Assembly (NCBI GenBank): GCA_015179125.1 | Contig: WHVA01000181.1 | Location: forward strand, 62,001 to 126,000 | Reading direction: 5' to 3' | DNA from: Gautieria morchelliformis | Taxonomy: Eukaryota > Basidiomycota > Agaricomycetes > Gomphales > Gomphaceae | Length of the DNA stretch: 64,000 bases | Shown here: one piece after another, positions 45,104 to 56,500 of the stretch | Layout: every line of letters starts with the position of its first letter | Numbering within the stretch: the stretch's first letter is position 1 | Position numbers and translations under genes: made by a program | Notes under the pieces: model-generated | Databases searched by the model: none | Seen by the model: only the letters and a program-made list of their open reading frames with translations | Told to the model about the DNA's origin: nothing

Positions 45104-45784
45104 TTGCGCCACAGAAGAGGCACAGAGATGGTGGTCCCATCACCAAGAGTAGCATTTATGTTGCACAAGAGAAACTTAGTTCTCATTTTCTATTGTACTC
45201 CATGACACATCCAACTGACTATTATCCTAACATCATGTAGACAGGAGCTTTGTATAGTAGATACAAGACTCTATTCCATGGTCTATCACCCCTGTTATTA
45301 TCCCCATCTTTTTTATGGCTTTATGACTACAAATAGTCACCCCTTTATTTACACACAGTTTTTTGACCCATCCACTCATTATCCTGAACACTGGTAGTCA
45401 TCACTATTATAGCATAAATAGCTACCACAAATGTATGAACTGATCATCCAGAAATTACTGTTTCACCCCCTGAAGTAACCGTAGACTTGTTTGATAGCTA
45501 CAGAACTCAATCCTTGATATTTTTCTCTAAATCTTCATTGAGAGTCTATTATCATTGCCTACTCTAAACTATCTCACAAGAGAAGCCTTTTGAGATAACC
45601 ATTCTCTAGATTGAACCCATTCTTCCATCAACACGGTCATGTGACCAGCATCCATCAGTGACGGATGCGCCTCGCCGAGCTTAGTCAGCACACAGCGACG
45701 GGACAAGCATAGTGGTCCCAGCCACTAAGCAACGGATATCATTTATCAAAATCATTTTAATCTGATATATATTATAAAAAGTAG
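45104..45784 (-). repeat. Copia LTR-like repeat shared with 1033-1680
   Basis: Lies directly 3' (minus strand) of the copia RNase H remnant, where the 3' LTR should be. It is shared with the insertion at 643-1693. The distal end is cut at 45104 by the family 2 LTR. Confidence 0.6.
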
Positions 45785-46860
45785 GTCTGCTGGAATGTCC
45801 TTTGTCGGCATGTAATCCACTTGGATTATTTTCTGTGCGACTTTTTCCCATAACTAGAAGAATCGAAGGTCAAGATGTTTCATGCTGCCATGGTGCTCAG
45901 GGTTCTTGGCTACTGATAGGGCAGACTGGTTATCTATGTGAAGGCAGGATGGCTTTATGATCTTTGAGCTGAGTTTGTCGAACAAGTTCCTCAGCCACAT
46001 GACTTCAGTTCTGGCTAGAGTTTCTGCTACGAACTCTGCTTCCATTGTGGAGGGAGTAATGATGTTCTGGAGCTTGCTGGCCCAACTGATAGCTCCTGTC
46101 CTTATTTTTGTGAGGAATCCAGAGGTTGACCTGCCATTATCTAGGTCCCCCCTGTGATCAGCATCTGTCCAGGTTTGGAACGTCTCGGTCAAGTCGCTGG
46201 GGGCGAAGGTGAGTGCTAGATCCATGGTTCCTCTCAAGTAGCACAGCAGGTGCTTCACGGCTGCTCAATGAGCAGGACCAGGCACTGGAGGCATATAAAA
46301 AAATTTCTGGTCTGAAAAACTGTTCAAAAAACTGTAAAGATATTCCAAAATTTTTTCAGTGTTTTTAATGTCAAAAAAACTTTAACAAAATTTTGTGTTT
46401 TTTTTTTTTTATAATTTTTTGAGCAAGAAAATTGTAAAAAAAGTGGTTTTTTGCAGGGTTTTTTATGTCTTTTTATAAGTTTCTTTGTGAAAACACAAAG
46501 AAACCCATAAAAAACCTTGAAAAAAACTTTGAATTTTTTACAATTTTCTTGCTCAACAAATTCTAATAAAAACACTGAAAATATTTTGAAAATCTTTACA
46601 GTTTTCTGAACAGTTTTTCAGACAAGAAAACTTTTATATGCCTACAGTGAGGGTTCAAATTGAAACGGGCAAGACACCTGACAGTGTATGTGATGTCAGG
46701 GTGGGTTGCTATTGCAAGGTAATTTAACATGCCAACTGTGTTTAGGTACGGTGTGTTCCGCATTTCTTCAACCTCTACCCGAACTTGACAGTTCAGCCTG
46801 AAAGAGACCTTGCTTCCTCTCAGGCCTGAGACTTCGCAGTCGACCTTGACCAGCTTCACG
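45785..46860 (-). pseudogene. Copia RT/RNase H remnant split by a MITE
   Basis: Minus strand: the RT end (PYLNTVGMLNYLAIATHPDI, ARFNLNP, 46780-46655), then the CACTA-like MITE, then PVPGPAH, a TGA, AAVKHLLCYLRGT, and RNase H (WTDADHRGDLDNGRSTSG, STMEAEFVA, HIDNQSALSVAKNP), ending with VDYMPTKDIPADLL near 45790 after a frameshift at about 45850. The TGA after PAH replaces a Trp in relatives. Only the 3' end of the element survives. Confidence 0.8.
46283..46649. mobile_element. CACTA-like miniature element, 367 bp, near-palindromic
   Basis: The ends are CACTGGAGGCATATAAAA and TTTTATATGCCTACAGTG. AGG flanks both sides (46280-46282, 46650-46652). Removing the element restores the copia frame. 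CACTG/A termini with 3-bp duplications are the mark of the CACTA (CMC) superfamily. The long inverted arms (GTCTGAAAAACTGTTC against GAACAGTTTTTCAGAC) make the whole element fold back. No transposase is present. Confidence 0.75.
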
Positions 46861-47414
46861 CTGCCTTGAAAGAGCAAATCAAATCCGCTCAATCTCGGTA
46901 TCAGGCCTCAGCTGACGTGTGTTGTGCTCCCGCCCCCGAGTTCGCGATTGGATCCTTAGCGTTTGTAAAAGCGCAGTTCTTCCGGACAACCCGGCCCTCG
47001 AAGAAGCTGGCTGAAAAGTACCTCCGCCCCTTTGAGATCATTGGCCAGGCCGGATCTTGAGCTTACATATTGCGGCTTCCGGACAGCCTTCGGGCAGTCC
47101 ACATGGTCTTCCATGTCTCATTGCTCGAACCCGTGACCCCAAACGTCATTCCGAACCGGGTCCAGTCTCCGCCACCTCCAGTCGAGATCGACAGCGAGAC
47201 CGAGTATGAGACTTCCGAGATCCTTGATTCCAAGATCAACCGATGCTGTAGACCTTGTAACCTCCTGTACCTTGTCTGTTGGGCTGGTTATAAAGCTAGC
47301 GATGAGGAGACGTCATGGGTCCTTGTGACCGAGCTCGGCCATGCATCCGAGATTGTGACTGACTTCCACTCGGCCTACCCTGCCAATCCTGGACCATGGG
47401 TTCCTTGGACCTGA
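46861..47414 (+). pseudogene. Ty3/gypsy (chromovirus) integrase C-terminus with chromodomain
   Basis: Sequence KEQIKSAQSRYQASAD, then FVKAQFFRTTRPSKKLAEKY and GPFEI-like RPFEIIGQAG, a TGA at 47058-47060, then LPDSLRAVHMVFHVSLLEP and a chromodomain (EILDSKINRC ... LVCWAGYKASDEETSW). It ends with TGA at 47412-47414. The TGA probably replaces an Arg or similar codon in the GS-x-AY motif. The 5' part of the element is lost at the junction with the copia remnant. Confidence 0.85.
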
Positions 47415-47649
47415 GCTTCGGCTCCCTGTTTCATTTCACTCATTTATATGGTCACTTTCTTAGTTAGACACACGCTCTTTTGCTATGTTTTATCTCGGCC
47501 GCCTTGCCGAATAGTTACGCTTGTAGTTCTCGGCCCCGTATCCGTCCCCTCACTCCCTGTTTCATCTATCACTCCCGTTTCCGACCCTGAACCCAAACAG
47601 AAAAACACCAAGAAAAAAGATTCACATTTTCCGAAACAAACATATTATC

Positions 47650-49002
47650 CTAATCCTCTTTCATAGTTGCATCCCCATCCACATCCATTCCGTTTTCATT
47701 TCCCGACTCCACATCCGAACCCCCTTCCCTCGTATTATCCACATCCCCATCTCCGTGTCCCGGCCCCAAACCTGTATCCATTTCCGCTCTTTCCTCTTCT
47801 TTATCTTCCTTCGCCTTTCCCTTGTCCCCACTTCCCGAACCCAAACCCCCCATGAACCTGAACCCCTCCCAATCCGCACCCGAACCCGAACCCCAAACTC
47901 CGGCTTCTTCAGCCGCACCTGTCCACCACTGAACCCGCTTTCTAAGGCAAGTGTTTTGCTGATGTGTTCTCGCGGCAAACTCCAGTATTCCCTGGAGCGT
48001 ATCATGCATGCACTCAAAGAGCGCATTTTGTTGAGCCAGAAGCTCCTGAATGGCTGCCGAGGCCTGATCCCCGGAAAGGCCTGTCAACTTGGGCCACCCA
48101 GCCTTGGTGGGCATTCCAGATCCATTTCCGGATCCCGACCCTGAAGGGCCCGTTTTTATCTCAACCGATGGCTTGGTACCAGTCGGCTTCATTGGCGTCA
48201 ACCTTGGCGTCTTTGCTGCCGGTATCTTGGTCCTGGCCCCGACCCTGCGCTTCCGTTTGCCCTTGGTAAAGCTGTGGTGGACCTTGCGCGCATTACAATC
48301 TCGGCACGCCATGTTGGTCCCCCGTATGCAAGGGACTCGTTGCCGGTCACAGTTGTCGCAAGGGAACTCCTAAATCACACAAGTCAGTAGCCGAACCGAG
48401 CCATAATAGAAGACTCACTTCTTCCTCTTCTGACTCCTCCTCTGCCACCTTCCTTTTCTTCGCCCCCGTTGCCTTCGGCTTCGGCTTCGCTTGGTTCCGC
48501 TCCCGAGCTTGCATCGACATCAGGATGCATGGCTTCGCGGCAGCTGAATCCACTACCACTAACTCGGGTGAAGGTATCCGAATCTCTTGGCTAACCGAGG
48601 CTTGTCGCTCCCGAAACTCCTTAATCATATCATCAAGACGTTGTCTTAGAGGAGCATGGGTAGCTACCTCGGCTTTCTTGGCCTCCTCTCGGGCCTTCCT
48701 CTTGGCCTCCCAAGCCTCTTCTTTGGATTCCCAGGTCCTCCTCGTTTCTTCCTCGGCTTCTCGCGCCTTACGCTCCTCCTTGGCTTTCGCCTTGCGTTGC
48801 CGTTCCTTTTCCTCCTCGGCTTCTTTCGCTTTCCGGGCATTGTCCTCCCTCCTCTTTTTTTCCGCCGTGTCCTTGCGCTCCTGGGTGAGGCGATGCTTCT
48901 CCTTCAACTCCTCCCTCTTCCTCTCTGCCTCTCATTCCTCGCGCTCGAGCTCGCGTCGAGTTCCTCGATTGTGGGCTCTTGGGTGTCTTGGATGTCTGAC
49001 AT
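47650..49002 (-). pseudogene. Antisense accessory gene of the gypsy element: coiled coil and Zn2Cys6-like domain
   Basis: ATG 49002 (MSDIQDTQEPTIEELDAS). A frame change follows near 48955 and a TGA stands in an ELEREE*EAERKREEL stretch. A long Lys/Glu/Arg/Ala coiled-coil region (about 48910-48650) precedes an acidic segment. An intron of 49 nt (48370-48418, GTGAGT, branch CTGAC, TTAG) joins in frame to CDNCDRQRVPCIRG and ACRDCNARKVHHSF, a C6-type cluster whose last Cys is His. The tail is Gly/Ser/Asp-rich, ending MKED. It lies between pol and the 3' LTR on the opposite strand. Role unknown; nucleic-acid binding is an inference. Confidence 0.65.
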
Positions 49003-49109
49003 GGGAATTGAAGATAATGGGAAGAAGCAGAAAAAGAGATGGGAAACAAAGCTTACGTAATACCCCCATCCCAGCAATCTCCGGGATCTCACTTATGGCC
49101 TCATGGGTT

Positions 49110-49129
49110 CGGCCATAAGGGGGAGGTAC
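49110..49129 (+). promoter_or_regulatory. Polypurine tract of the gypsy element
   Basis: AAGGGGGAGGTAC directly precedes the LTR, where plus-strand DNA synthesis should start. Confidence 0.6.
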
Positions 49130-49606
49130 TGTTAAGACCCGTTGCCGAGTCCAGACCCAAGGCCTTGGCCTCGGTTCTTGCTCGGGAACCTTCAGGCATT
49201 AACTCGGGTTCCCTATCGGTTCATCATTCACCCTGATCCCCTTTCCTAGATAGTCCTGCTCCATTTCTGATGATCATCTGTCGACCCTGCTTCCTGCTCG
49301 ATACGGGCATTGATGCCCTCTTTCCGTTCCTTGCAAATTACAGTATATAAACCCCCATCATGTACACTAATTCCTCAGTTCTGATATTGACTTAGATTCC
49401 TTGTATCTTCCGCTCCTCTGTCTGATCCTCGTTTCCGAACCTCGGCTTCCAGCCGAACCCTTCTCCGATTCCGTTTCCCAAAATTAGGGCGGAACACTGT
49501 AGTGGGCGCAACCTATGAAGTTGAAGCCAAGCCCTCTGTTTCCGAACTTCGGTTACCCTTGGCTCGGCCCTCGGGTTGAGTCTTAAGTACGACTACGTTC
49601 TTAACA
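49130..49606 (+). repeat. 3' LTR of the gypsy element (family 3), 477 bp
   Basis: Ends are TGTTAAGACCC and TACGTTCTTAACA, short inverted repeats. A TATATAAACC box lies near 49344-49353. The solo LTR at 52458-52906 is the same family in reverse orientation. The matching 5' LTR is absent. Confidence 0.85.
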
Positions 49607-50126
49607 GTTGGTAAATTTGTGAAGACTATCCCCAAGTGCAGTTGTTAGGTCTGTTGGGTGCATTTATGCTCCTGCACCAAAATCAAGCATAATATGTTCA
49701 ATTTATTGTGTGGTGTTTCCAATTGTTTCTCACACTGTTCTTGTACCATGCATCCACTCCCCTGCTTATTTTAGAAATTTTCCAGTCACTCCTTATCTCT
49801 CCATTTCATTCTGTTATTTCTATTTTCATAGGCCACCCAGCGGAGTTTGAAATGACTTCGACGCGCGAGCCCTTGGGCGCTAAAGGGCCGGGTGCAAGTA
49901 TATGCCTTCTGAGACAGGATTACACTCCTCTCTCAGTGACAATAAATTCACTGAGAGAGGCGAGTAGTATTCTTCATATTTACATAGCATGTTGACTGAA
50001 AATCATGTAGTATATTTGATTCTAGGTATTGTATTAATACATCAGTGACAATAAATTCACTGAGAGAGTATATTTGATTCTAGAACTCTACCGAACCTTC
50101 CCTGCCATAGCCCCTAGTTGCTAACA
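49607..50126. repeat. Region including the 5' LTR of the second copia element; hairpin 49927-49960
   Basis: The LTR end is fixed at 50126 (GCTAACA) by the primer-binding site; its start is not resolved. CCTCTCTCAGTG (49927-49938) and CACTGAGAGAGG (49949-49960) form a perfect 12-bp stem. Part of the same unit recurs at about 50042-50068, and TATATTTGATTCTAG is repeated on both sides of it. Confidence 0.5.
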
Positions 50127-51865
50127 AGGGTTATGGGCCCCGCAGACACTTCGCAGAAGCTTTTGGGTGTGGAGAAGCTTGCAACAGATGGAAGTAATTG
50201 GCCTCTGTGGCGAGCTACTCTCACAAGTTATTTTGAGTCCAAAAATCTACTCAGGCATATAGAAGGGAGAGCCATTCGACCTCCTGATCCTCCAGTCATG
50301 CCCCAGGCCATATTCTCACAGAAGCTGAGGAAACTCAGATTGAGAAGGCTGAGGAGAAGCTGGAGAAGTATCTTGCCAGAGAAGGACAGGCAAAAACCCA
50401 AATAATCGTCTCAGTGTCAGAGTCACTAGCTCTGATGCTACAGAAGAGACATACAGCAAAAGAAGTCTGGGATGCATTGGTCAATGAGATGACCAAAAAG
50501 CCCAAGATGGTCCTCACCAACCTACAGAGACAGCTTCGCAGTATGAGGTGTCCTGAGGATGGAGACTTGAGAGATCACTTGGACAAGGCCCAAGACCTCT
50601 ATGCTCGTCTCAATGAGATGGGAGCCAGAATTTCTGAAGGAGAGTTCACCGACATCATCCTTGCATCACTTCCACCCTCCTATGAGGCAGTTATGAATGC
50701 CCTTACCACGTCGCTCGAAGAATGTGGAATGCCCCTAGTGCCTGATGATATTATCAGAGTACTAAAGGCTCAATACGACAGGAGAAAGACTCTCAATATT
50801 TCACAAGAAGAGCAGGCATTTATTTGTTCATCTACGAAAGGGCAGAAGGGCCGGAAAGACCCGAAGGTGTCTACATGCACTAATTGCCACAAGCCTGGAC
50901 ATGCTATAGAGAGTTGCTGGGCTAAAGGAGGTGGTAAAGAAGGCCAGGGGCCACGTCAGAAGAAGAAAGCGAAAGCCAAAAAGAAGAAGGGCAAAGCCAA
51001 GGCGAATGTTGCCGAAGAAGTGTCCTCTGAGGAGGATGAGAGTGGCAGTCCAGCCGCTTTCGCCAACTTCGACTGCTCTAATTTGAGTAGTCTATCTCTG
51101 GACACTGTTGCTATCCTCGACACTGGAACGACCGCACATATGACCCCTCACAAGAATTTATTGAGGGATTACAGTCCATTCTCACAGCCGCGCACAATTC
51201 GTGCAGCCAACAAAGGCACTTTTGATGCCTTCGGTTCAGGCTCACTCGTGCTGTCTAACAAGGTTGGAGATAAGACTGTGAACATTACATTGAAGGATAC
51301 GTTCTACGCGCCCAAAATGGCTGTTACCCTCATCTCAATCGGCCGGTGCGATGATGCAGGCTATAACACACAAATAGCTGATCAGAAATGCACAATATCC
51401 AATCGTAAAGGCAGGATATTGATGCAAGCACCGAAGCTGAATGGCTTATATCGATTTGATTTACAACACACAAGTGCCGAAGCGCATGTATGCGCATCAG
51501 CCATGGAGATACATCAGAAAATGGGGCACATTTCACAAAAGTCCCTACAGCATTTGCTCAACCGTGGCATGATATTAGGCATTGAATTGAGCTCAAAAGG
51601 TGACAAGGTTGTTTGCGATGCGTGCATTCAGGCGAAGATTGCACGTAAATCACTTCCTCAGGAACCCAGAAGCCGATCATCAAAATTCGGTGACAGAATT
51701 TATTCTGATTTCTGGGGACCAGCGAGACACTCCACAATTGACAAGAAATTCTATTATGTGTCTTTCATCGACGACTACTCAAGGGAATCGGTTATCTATT
51801 TGATGGCAAACAAATCGGAAGCATTTTCAAAATACAAACTCTACGAGGGCCTCCGGCGCAAGTAG
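50127..51865 (+). pseudogene. Second copia element, Gag to integrase N-terminus (truncated)
   Basis: The primer-binding site GGGTTATGGGCCCCGC (50128-50142) contains the probable Gag ATG at 50133 (MGPADTSQKLLGVEKLATDG). Frame is lost between about 50300 and 50400, then open from 50414: Gag (ALVNEMTKKPKMVLTNLQRQ), knuckle CTNCHKPGHAIESC, a Lys-rich stretch, protease (ILDTGTTAHM), pre-integrase HHCC (H-Q-K-M-G-H, then C-D-A-C) and integrase up to FIDDYSRESVIYLM (first Asp). It breaks off at about 51849, before the second catalytic Asp. It shows what the 30.7-kb element has lost. Confidence 0.85.
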
Positions 51866-52299
51866 ATGCGTGTGTGAGATATGGACTAGGGGATCTGTAA
51901 CGCCGGATGCTGCGGTTTGTACGTATCCTAGCTACCAAAAGAGGGACAGGTAATATGTGTGTTATGATGGAAGGAGTTTGATCAGAAACGGGTGGCGCGG
52001 TGGGAGGAACAGATGGAAAGAAAACGGAAGGGATGGGTGCGCGGCAGACTAGCTGTCGTGCCACTCCATGGATCAGGTGGTTTCGGGCTTGGGGATGGGT
52101 CTGTGGCTCGCTACATCGATTGCTGATCCGCGGTTCTGTGTAGGGGTGTGGCCGTGTGGGTACGCGTGGGTCTAGGAGTTCGTATGTGGGCTGGAGGGGA
52201 TTGGGGGTAGACTGATGATTAGTGGCACGAGTTATGACATGGGGTTTTGGATAGGAGGAATGGGAGTATGGATGGAGTTGGAATTGTAACACATACTGA
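51866..52299. other. No gene recognised
   Basis: A G/T-rich stretch on the plus strand. The Pro/His-rich minus-strand open frame has no shared copy or domain. Confidence 0.4.
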
Positions 52300-53255
52300 C
52301 AAATCCCATGTACTAAGTTGTGCGCTAGTGGGATTTCAGTTTTCCCAAACAGACTCAAACTATATCCAGTCAAATGAAATCCAGGTAATATCAGATAAGT
52401 ACATACCACACTGAGTGAGATGCAGAAGAACTTACCTGAACTACCTTTGCAGTCAACTGTTAAGGTTGTGTTCATACTGCAGTTCGGCTATACCAGGCCG
52501 AACTCCGGTCTCAGGTCAGAGGGCTTGGCTTCAACCTCTTGGGTAGCACCCACTCTATGTTCTGCCCTAATTTTGGGAGCGGCCTCAGCTATAAGCCGAG
52601 ATGCGGGTTTCGATATGGAGCAGAGGGTCTCAAGTACGATAAGCTAATTTGATATCTGAACTGAGGGGCTACTGTACATGGACTGGAGGTCTATATCGTC
52701 AAGTAGCATGCAGGGTCGCAAAGAGAACATGATCGGATCAACGGTCAGGGGAAACAAGGGTCAGGCAAACAGGGAACTAACTAATAAGGGCATCAGGGGT
52801 GATGGGGAGTGCAAAGGGAAACCCGAAGGAAGCTGAGATATACCCGAGGTTCCCGAACGAGAGCTGAAGCCAAGCTTCGGTCCGCATTCGGGAACGGGTC
52901 CTAACATCAACTCTGCCATCATCACAGTGTTTGGTATGCGTATATATCCCCCATCTAATTCCATGATTTCCATAGCTTGTTATACACCACGGCTCATATA
53001 TGATGACACGCTTCTCAATTTTCCCTCTGAGATCAAGCACATTTGGCAAAAGACCATCAAAATCGGCACAATTCTCTATTTATTCGCTCATTACCTGCCA
53101 ATGGCTTTGTTCCTTGTTTTCTTATATGGTAATTTCTCTGCCGTGTGCTTTGAGGTATATTACAACAATGGTCTCATGTGTAACACCCTTACAGATTGGA
53201 ATGAGTATCTGGTATGACTTGCATACTTTATCAAAAGCAACTTAGAGACTCATAT
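52300..53255 (+). pseudogene. DUF6533-like membrane protein, copy E, 5' portion
   Basis: The only plus-strand copy. It lacks its ATG: homology starts at GAAATCCAGGTAATATCAGA (about 52376). Bases 52300-52375 instead resemble an intron-side segment in the opposite orientation, a rearrangement junction. Exon 2 is split by the solo LTR at 52458-52906. Exon 3 has LIYDDTLLNFPSEI, HIWQKTIKIGT and HYLPMALFLVFLYG. The LINE begins at 53256. The continuation is at 58505. Confidence 0.65.
52458..52906 (-). mobile_element. Solo LTR, family 3 (gypsy), 449 bp, duplication TCAAC
   Basis: TGTTAAGG...TCCTAACA with TCAAC at 52453-52457 and 52907-52911. In reverse orientation it reads TGTTAGGACCCGTTCCCGAA, matching the gypsy LTR at 49130. 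Confidence 0.92.
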
Positions 53256-53599
53256 TTTTTTTTTTTTTTTTGTATCCAATTTTACGTCTATTGGGGCATT
53301 GCCCTATGTTAGACGGTCAATACATGAGCTCGGACTAATTTTGGTTCCTTCCCCCCTTTCGCCCTCTATCTCTGCTTCTGCTCACTGGGTTGGATCCTGA
53401 GCGTGTCCATGCCGGTGCGGGCAAGGTGATTGTTGCGCGAGTTGCAACGTGTTGTCATGCCACTCCCTCCTCACTTCATCTCATCTTTCTGCCTCTCCAG
53501 GAGTATCATGTCTCTGTAGGGTGCCTCGAATCGTTGTGTGTCGTAGATGTACTTAAACAAGTGTTTCATCGCTTTGGGCTTCCCGAGGACTGTTTTTAT

Positions 53600-56500
53600 T
53601 GATGCCGCTCCCCTGCGCAATCATTTCTCCATCTCTCTTCTCTGTGTACTGTACGCCGGGCACCTGAATAGATAGTAGTGCACTGTTTCGTTGGCTCTCC
53701 TACAGGCCGGACATGTTGGCGAGGTCGCTTTGCCGACCTTATGCAGGTGTTTGTTGAGTCCGATGTGTCCCGTTCTCAATTGCACTAGCAGGCTGGCGTG
53801 CCGCCGCCGCATGTCTTTGGTGAGCTTGGCAAACGCTACGGATGGCATGGACGGGTCAATCTCATGTGAGGTTCGAGTGCGTGGGAACTTAGCAAAAATT
53901 TCTTTGGCTCTCTGTTTGATCTCCTTCTGGTGTCGCTAGATCTCGGCCATCTTGCTGACAGGCAGCACTCCCCTACATTCGATTGGGATGAACCTCTCCT
54001 TGCTAGATTCTCCTGTCGCGGCTCTCTTTGCCTCCTCGTCTGCTCACTCCTTGCCTGCTACGCCCTCGTGTCCCGGAACCCACCTCATCAGTATGGTCGT
54101 CCCTGGTTGCTGCTGTGCGACTCCTTCGATCTGTCTGTGAAGGGCGTTGATTAGATACTGTCCTGGGGTCGATTTCTCCTTTCTCGTGGTGAGGATTGCC
54201 GCCTGGTTGTCCGTAGCGATGACGTATTTTCGTCCCCTTTCCATGTTGAGTAGCTTGGCGCCCATCGCAGCTCCCACTAGTTCGGCCTCAAAGACCGTGT
54301 GCTCCTGGTCTGTTCCCATGTACAGTCGGACTGCTGTGACCTCTCTCCCTCCTCTGTACAGTACCACCGCCGCTCCTACTCCACCCTCTATGCTCAAGCC
54401 ATCTGAGTATATCACGACATCTGCTGACTCTGTTCCTATCTCCTCGATCGCCTGGTCTTTGTTGCGCGCGATTCGGGTCCTGAACGCCGGGGACCATTTG
54501 GGGCCATAAACAACGGTGTGTATTTTTTCCATGCTGTGAGGCTGAATTCCAGTGGCATGTAGGATTTCGTGGAGGGGTGTCCTGTGCCTCTTGACGTATC
54601 GTTCGGCCGCTTTGCGGACTCTCGTTGCGAGTGGATGGGTGTCGGGTAGGCAGGCCAGCCGTATCGCTGCTCTGTGGATCATTTTTGCGACTAGCAGTGG
54701 GAACGGCAGTAGGTTGGCGTGTGCGTCGAGGGTGTCAGTAGCCATTGTCCTCATGGCTCCTGTTATGGTGAGTGCCGCTTGCCGTTGGACTCATGCTAAC
54801 TTGTTGATATGCCCCTTGGTCCCCTTGGTGCGCTCAGATTCTGGGATAAGGAAGACGTCAGCTGCGTAAAGCATTCGAGGGATTGCAACCGCTAAGTAGT
54901 ATTTTCGCATGCGCTTAGCTGTAGCCCCTCTCGTCTGCTTTGTCATTCTCTTGTACTGGTTGATATATGCGTCGCCTTTTTTGAGCGCATGGTGCACCTG
55001 TTGTCTGAATCGCAGCTCTTGATCCATGACGACACCGAGGAACTTGTGTGTCTCTGTAGGTTTGACAACGTGCTGGCCTATTCTGATGGAGGGTCTCGTT
55101 GCTGGTCTGGTCTTTCTGGGTCTTGTGGGGTCTTTTTCCCGTCGCCTGGTAAGTCCCATTAGGCCGAACTTCTCTACTGCGAAGTTGCAGTTGTGGTCTT
55201 GGGCCCAGCTCAGTGCGCCTTCCAGTCTTGCCATGATGTCGGTCAGTTTGTCGAAGGCCTCTGCTAGGTCGGCTCCTACTGCGGTGATGGTGGTGTCATC
55301 GACGAACCCGACGCAGTCTTCACCTCTCTCACGCTGTACGACCTCTATGAGGTCACTGTTGTAGAACTGGTAGGCTATGGCCGAGAGGGGGCACCCTTGG
55401 TCCATGCCCCGCGCTATCCGCCTTGGCTCTGTAGCGTAATCGTCAAAACTCAGCGTGGTGACTCTTCCTTCCACTTTTCTGCGAATCCATCTAGTGTACT
55501 CAGCTGGTATCCCTCTCCGACGCATGTTGTGGATCAATCGGTCAAGCACTATGCTGGGGAAAGCTCCCTTGATGTCCAAGTACAGCACCCCCAGCACTTT
55601 GCCTCACTGCGACGCTTCTTTAGTGGCTCCCACTACATAGTGTAGAGCATCGGTTGTTGCGCGTCCCGGTCTGCACCCGTAGTGGTTATCTGGCAACAGG
55701 AAATGTTTCTCCGCCATTTTCACTAGGTCTTCGGCGACGCAAGCTGAGAGGACTTTTCCTAGCCTGTCCAGCAGTGCGATGGGTCGGTATGCTCCAGGTA
55801 TCGTGTAGTCGGCCTTCCCCGGTCTGCGCAGGACCCTTGTAATAGAGTCTTTCCATTCGGGCGGGTATGTCTCGAGGCTGAAGGTTGCTCCAAATAAGGG
55901 TCCTATATATGGGAGAAGCACATCAATGGTTTGTTTTAGCACAATGTTTGGGATACCATTTGCCCTGGCATCTTTGAAGGGGTTCAGTTTATCGACCGCT
56001 CTTCTTATCTGCTCATCGCTTATCGGTTGGAAGTCGAATGCTGGTTCGGGGTACGTGTGGTTCGTTTGGGTGGTCCTGCTGTTCGTGCTTATCTGTGGGA
56101 AGAAAGTCTCGAACAGTACATCCGCTTTTGCCTCGTTTGTGTCTGCTAGCCATGTCGAGCCATCCTGTTGAGCACTTTGCAGTGTGGGGATCCTTGCACT
56201 CCCGCCATCTGACGCTTCAGCTGTCGCGTACTTGTGAGCCATCCAGACAGTTTTCTGGTCGATGCCGTCCAGAAAGTTGTTCCAGTGATCCCGCTTTGAT
56301 TTCTCGATCACACTTGCATAGTCGTTCCTGGCCCTCTTGTACATCTCGTGTGTGTTGTCGGCTGGATCGCTGCGCCTTGCGTAAGCCCTTCTTCCCAGCT
56401 TCCTGGTTTCCGCCCTGATCTGTGTCAACTCCAAAGACCACCATCTCTTCATGTATGGTGAGGGCTTGCTGACGGGGACCACCTCTTTCACCGTGTCTGT

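Noticed and set aside
46324-46575. Lys/Phe-rich minus-strand open frame
   Set aside because: It lies wholly in the fold-back CACTA-like MITE and is an AT-rich by-product.
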